Source: a bacterium | Lineage (GTDB): Bacteria; Actinomycetota; Actinomycetes; Actinomycetales; Actinomycetaceae | NCBI GenBank assembly: GCA_030544165.1 | Contig: JAUNRP010000106.1 | Location: 1 to 7,222, forward strand | Reading direction: 5' to 3' | DNA: 7,222 bases | The notes under the pieces: generated by a model | Told to the model about the DNA's origin: nothing | The model's input: the letters and a program-made list of their open reading frames with translations, nothing else | Databases searched by the model: none | Program-made: the position numbers and the translations under genes | In this document: piece by piece, positions 5,004 through 7,222 of the stretch | Numbering within the stretch: the first letter of the stretch is position 1 | Layout of the letters: every line of letters begins with the position of its first letter

Positions 5004-6880
5004 TTGGTGTCCTCGTCATCCACGATCTCGGCGTCCACCACGTCCTCATCGGACTCGGCGGCCGGGGCCTCGCCCGCCTCCGCACCCTCGGGGGCCTCAC
5101 CCGCGCCCGCGGCCGCCTCCTCGGCAGCCTGCGCGTTGTAGATGGCCTGGCCGATCTGCTGGGACTTCTCGGAGAGGGTCTCCATCGCGGTCTTCACCGC
5201 GGTGAAGTTGTCACCCTTGAGCGCAGACTTCAGTTCCTCGACGGCGGTGGAGACATCCGCTGCCACCTCGGCCGGGACCTTGTCCTGGTTGTCCTTCAGC
5301 ACCTTCTCGGTCTGGTAGGCCAGCTGCTCCGCCTGGTTGCGGGTCTCGGCCTCCTCGCGGCGCTCCTTGTCCTGCGCGGCGTGGGCCTCGGCGTCCTTGA
5401 CCATGCGGTCGATCTCGTCCTTGGGGAGGGCCGAGCCGCCCGTGATGGTCATGGACTGCTCCTTGCCCGTGCCACGGTCCTTGGCGGAGACGTGCACGAT
5501 GCCGTTGGCGTCGATATCGAAGGTGACCTCGATCTGCGGGATGCCCCGGGGAGCCGGCGCGATGCCCGTGAGCTCGAACGTGCCGAGCGGCTTGTTGTCC
5601 CGGGCGAACTCGCGCTCGCCCTGGTACACCTGGATCAGCACGGACGGCTGGCTGTCCTCAGCGGTGGAGAAGATCTCGCTGCGCTTGGTGGGGATCGCCG
5701 TGTTGCGCTCGATGAGCTTGGTCATCACGCCACCCTTGGTCTCGATGCCGAGGGAGAGCGGGGTGACGTCGATCAGGAGCACGTCCTTACGGTCACCCTG
5801 CAGGACGCCGGCCTGGATGGCGGCGCCAACGGCCACCACCTCGTCCGGGTTCACGCCCTTGTTGGGCTCGCGGCCGCCGGTGAGCTCCTTGACCACCTCG
5901 GTCACCGCGGGCATGCGGGTGGAGCCGCCCACCATCACCACGTGATCGATCTCGGAGAGCTGGATGCCGGCGTCCCGGATCACGTTCTGGAACGGGGCCT
6001 TCACGCGCTCGAGCAGGTCCTTGGTCATCTCCTCGAACTGGGCGCGGGTCAGCTTCTCGTCCAGGTGGACGGGGCCGCCCTCGCTCATGGAGAGGTACTG
6101 GAGGGAGATCTGGGTGGACATGGCCGAGGAGAGCTCCTTCTTGGCCTGCTCCGCCGCCTCCTTCAGGCGCTGCATGGCGCGGGAGTCCTTGGAGACGTCC
6201 ACGCCCTCCTTGTTCTGCACCTGCTTGACCAGCCACTCGACCACGCGCTGGTCCCAGTCATCGCCGCCCAGCTCGTTGTCACCGTTGGTGGCGCGAACCT
6301 GGATGGTGGAGAAGTCGTCCTCGTCCTTGCCCACCTCGAGGAGGGAGACGTCGAACGTTCCGCCACCGAGGTCGAAGACCAGGATGAGCTCGTCCTCCTT
6401 GCCCTTCTCCAGGCCGTAGGCGAGGGCCGCTGCGGTGGGCTCGTTGATGATGCGCAGGACGTTGAGGCCGGCGATGGTGCCGGCGTCCTTGGTGGCCTGG
6501 CGCTGGGCATCGTTGAAGTACGCGGGCACCGTGATCACGGCGTCCGTGACGGTGTCACCGAGGTAGGACTCCGCGTCCTGCTTCAGCTTGCCGAGCACGC
6601 GCGCGGAGATCTCCTGCGCGGTGTACTCCTTGCCATCGATATCCACCTTCCAGTCAGAGCCCATGTGGCGCTTGACCGAAGCGATGGTGTGGTCCGGGTT
6701 GGTGACGGCCTGGCGCTTGGCGATCTCGCCCACCAGCACCTCGCCACCCTTGGTGAAGGCCACCACGGACGGGGTGGTCCGGCTGCCCTCAGCGTTCGCG
6801 ATCACCGTGGGCTCCCCGCCCTCGAGGACGGAGACCACGGAGTTGGTGGTTCCAAGGTCGATTCCGACCGCACGTGCCAT
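5000..6880 (-). CDS. dnaK: Molecular chaperone DnaK (Hsp70)
   Basis: DnaK binds exposed hydrophobic segments of unfolded proteins in an ATP-dependent cycle with its J partner and GrpE. The 626-residue product starts MARAVGIDLGTTNS at the ATG at 6880, with AAGGAG six bases upstream; the frame stays open further upstream, but that part is the regulatory region. Nucleotide-binding domain about 1-360: phosphate-1 loop GIDLGTTNS (6-14), NEPTAAALAYG (146-156), phosphate-2 DLGGGTFDVS (170-179), adenosine motif VVMVGGSTRMP (314-324). The interdomain linker is VLLIDVTP (367-374). Substrate-binding beta domain about 375-485, helical lid about 486-585, then a disordered Ala/Glu/Gly tail and the acidic end EDVVDAEIVDDEDTK. 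The length suits Gram-positive DnaK. It is the first gene of the operon, preceded by HspR operators, and is itself a likely co-repressor with HspR. Confidence 0.98.
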   Translation of the reverse strand: MARAVGIDLGTTNSVVSVLEGGEPTVIANAEGSRTTPSVVAFTKGGEVLVGEIAKRQAVTNPDHTIASVKRHMGSDWKVDIDGKEYTAQEISARVLGKLKQDAESYLGDTVTDAVITVPAYFNDAQRQATKDAGTIAGLNVLRIINEPTAAALAYGLEKGKEDELILVFDLGGGTFDVSLLEVGKDEDDFSTIQVRATNGDNELGGDDWDQRVVEWLVKQVQNKEGVDVSKDSRAMQRLKEAAEQAKKELSSAMSTQISLQYLSMSEGGPVHLDEKLTRAQFEEMTKDLLERVKAPFQNVIRDAGIQLSEIDHVVMVGGSTRMPAVTEVVKELTGGREPNKGVNPDEVVAVGAAIQAGVLQGDRKDVLLIDVTPLSLGIETKGGVMTKLIERNTAIPTKRSEIFSTAEDSQPSVLIQVYQGEREFARDNKPLGTFELTGIAPAPRGIPQIEVTFDIDANGIVHVSAKDRGTGKEQSMTITGGSALPKDEIDRMVKDAEAHAAQDKERREEAETRNQAEQLAYQTEKVLKDNQDKVPAEVAADVSTAVEELKSALKGDNFTAVKTAMETLSEKSQQIGQAIYNAQAAEEAAAGAGEAPEGAEAGEAPAAESDEDVVDAEIVDDEDTK

Positions 6881-6902
6881 GTGTTGCTCCTTTGAGTTCC
6901 TT

Positions 6903-6931
6903 GGGTGCTCGAGTTTCTCTGGTTGCTCGAG
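6903..6931. repeat. Two CTCGAG-centred copies in the dnaK leader
   Basis: An 11-base word (ggKtgctcgag) occurs at 6903-6913 and 6921-6931 with one mismatch, offset by 18 bases. Because CTCGAG is its own reverse complement, the two copies can also pair as a 6-bp stem in the leader RNA. CTCGAG differs by one base from the HAIR half-site core CTTGAG. Confidence 0.6.
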
Positions 6932-6932
6932 C

Positions 6933-6953
6933 CTTGAGTCCAAACCACTCAAG
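6933..6953. promoter_or_regulatory. Perfect HspR operator (HAIR 1)
   Basis: CTTGAGT at 6933-6939, a 7-base spacer, and ACTCAAG at 6947-6953 match the published HAIR consensus CTTGAGT-N7-ACTCAAG at all fourteen defined positions. It lies 53 bases before the dnaK start codon. HspR is encoded in this window, so operator and repressor are both present. Confidence 0.95.
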
Positions 6954-6965
6954 TCTGCGCGCTCC

Positions 6966-6994
6966 GTTGTTGCGGTGCAACTTGGGGCGGTCAA
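6966..6994 (-). promoter_or_regulatory. Candidate dnaK promoter between the two HAIR sites
   Basis: Reading the minus strand, TTGACC (6994-6989) matches five of six bases of the -35 consensus. It is followed after 17 bases by AACAAC (6971-6966), a poor -10 with three of six matches. If used, transcription would begin near 6959, with HAIR 1 just downstream of the start and HAIR 2 just upstream of the -35. The arrangement suits repression, but the -10 is weak and another promoter may be the real one. Confidence 0.3.
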
Positions 6995-6995
6995 A

Positions 6996-7016
6996 CTTGA
7001 GTCTGATTGGCTCAAC
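6996..7016. promoter_or_regulatory. Degenerate HspR operator (HAIR 2)
   Basis: CTTGAGT at 6996-7002, a 7-base spacer, and GCTCAAC at 7010-7016, which matches five of seven positions of the second half. Its centre is 63 bases from that of HAIR 1, close to six helical turns, so two HspR dimers would sit on the same face of the DNA. Confidence 0.72.
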
Positions 7017-7104
7017 ATCGGGTGGGGGGATTTCATTCCCGGGGTGGTGGGGTGGGATTCTTGGGCCCTGGGGCGGCGTACCCCGGTTGGCGGAGCCCGC
7101 CCCG

Positions 7105-7133
7105 GTGCACGCGCTCCGAGCGCGACGGTGCAC
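7105..7133. repeat. Nested inverted repeat upstream of dnaK
   Basis: GTGCAC at 7105-7110 and 7128-7133 can pair with each other, enclosing a GCGCT/AGCGC stem (7111-7115, 7119-7123) with a 3-base loop. The same outer copies form a 9-base direct repeat, cggtgcacg, at 7103-7111 and 7126-7134. It could be an operator or the terminator of whatever lies beyond the right edge. Confidence 0.5.
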
Positions 7134-7158
7134 GTGCTCGTGCGCGGCTCTGCACGGC

Positions 7159-7172
7159 CGAGCCCGGGCTCG
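7159..7172. repeat. 14-bp perfect palindrome
   Basis: cgagcccgggctcg equals its own reverse complement over 14 bases without a spacer. In DNA this GC-rich, short palindromes arise by chance more easily, but 14 bases is long. A dimeric regulator site is possible; no known consensus is recognised. Confidence 0.45.
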
Positions 7173-7222
7173 TCCACTCTCACCGCCGGCCAGCCGGGGC
7201 CACTAAACCCCCCCCCCATCCA

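Larger units (their letters stand above)
6881..7222 (-). promoter_or_regulatory. dnaK upstream control region (non-coding)
   Basis: These 342 bases hold no convincing gene. The part next to dnaK (6881-7016) is less GC-rich than its surroundings and carries the Shine-Dalgarno, two HAIR operators and several CTTGAGT-like half-sites. The part beyond 7021 is G/C-rich and contains palindromes and a run of ten C at the right edge. The dnaK frame stays open to 7219, but the translation there is low-complexity and unlike any DnaK, so it is not counted as coding. No CIRCE element (TTAGCACTC-N9-GAGTGCTAA) was seen. Confidence 0.8.

Noticed and set aside
4976..6895. Long plus-strand open frame of 639 codons opposite dnaK
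   Set aside because: It is the antisense shadow of dnaK, caused by the strong GC bias at third codon positions. Its translation is Leu/Gly/His/Val-rich low complexity with no domain, while the minus strand encodes an unambiguous DnaK.
6881..7219. N-terminal extension of dnaK by 113 codons
   Set aside because: The frame is open but covers the HAIR operators and the Shine-Dalgarno, and its translation does not resemble any DnaK. The ATG at 6880 gives the standard N-terminus.

Overview
The window is high-GC DNA that reads as a chromosomal segment of a high-GC Gram-positive bacterium (Actinomycetota, most likely Micrococcales; genus not determined). The basis is base composition, GTG start use, the order dnaK-grpE-dnaJ-hspR, a MerR-type HspR repressor, and a perfect HspR operator (HAIR, CTTGAGT-N7-ACTCAAG) in front of dnaK.

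Layout, read from the right because most genes are on the minus strand. Bases 6881-7222 are a non-coding control region with one perfect and one degenerate HAIR operator and several palindromes. Then follow dnaK (6880-5000), grpE (5003-4410), dnaJ (4311-3262) and hspR (3265-2846). dnaK/grpE overlap by GTGA and dnaJ/hspR by ATGA, while grpE and dnaJ are separated by 98 bases holding a strong 12-bp hairpin. After hspR come two unrecognised membrane-protein genes (2812-2015 and 1877-939). They share one architecture: cytoplasmic N-terminus, TM helix, external domain with a Cys pair exactly 34 residues apart, second TM helix, long disordered tail. A perfect 13-bp hairpin (886-917) follows the second one. 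Next is a 62-codon small gene (840-652). At the left edge the C-terminal third of a prolyl oligopeptidase-family serine peptidase (2-655, plus strand) converges on the small gene, and the two stop codons interlock in one CTAG.

How the genes work together: DnaK (Hsp70), its J-domain co-chaperone and its nucleotide exchange factor GrpE form the folding machine. HspR is encoded at the end of the same operon and should bind the HAIR sites to repress it, closing a feedback loop in which DnaK is a known co-repressor in actinobacteria. The J protein lacks the zinc-finger domain and has no cysteine, so it is a class B (CbpA-like) protein, unlike the zinc-finger DnaJ1 at this position in Streptomyces or Mycobacterium. 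The two membrane proteins follow hspR closely enough (33 bases) that at least the first may be co-transcribed with the heat-shock operon; no link in function is shown.

The core is a conserved operon. The parts least explained are the paralogous two-TM pair, the small cationic protein, the hairpin inside the operon, and the arrangement of operator half-sites in the dnaK leader. I found no mobile element, CRISPR array, tRNA or rRNA.
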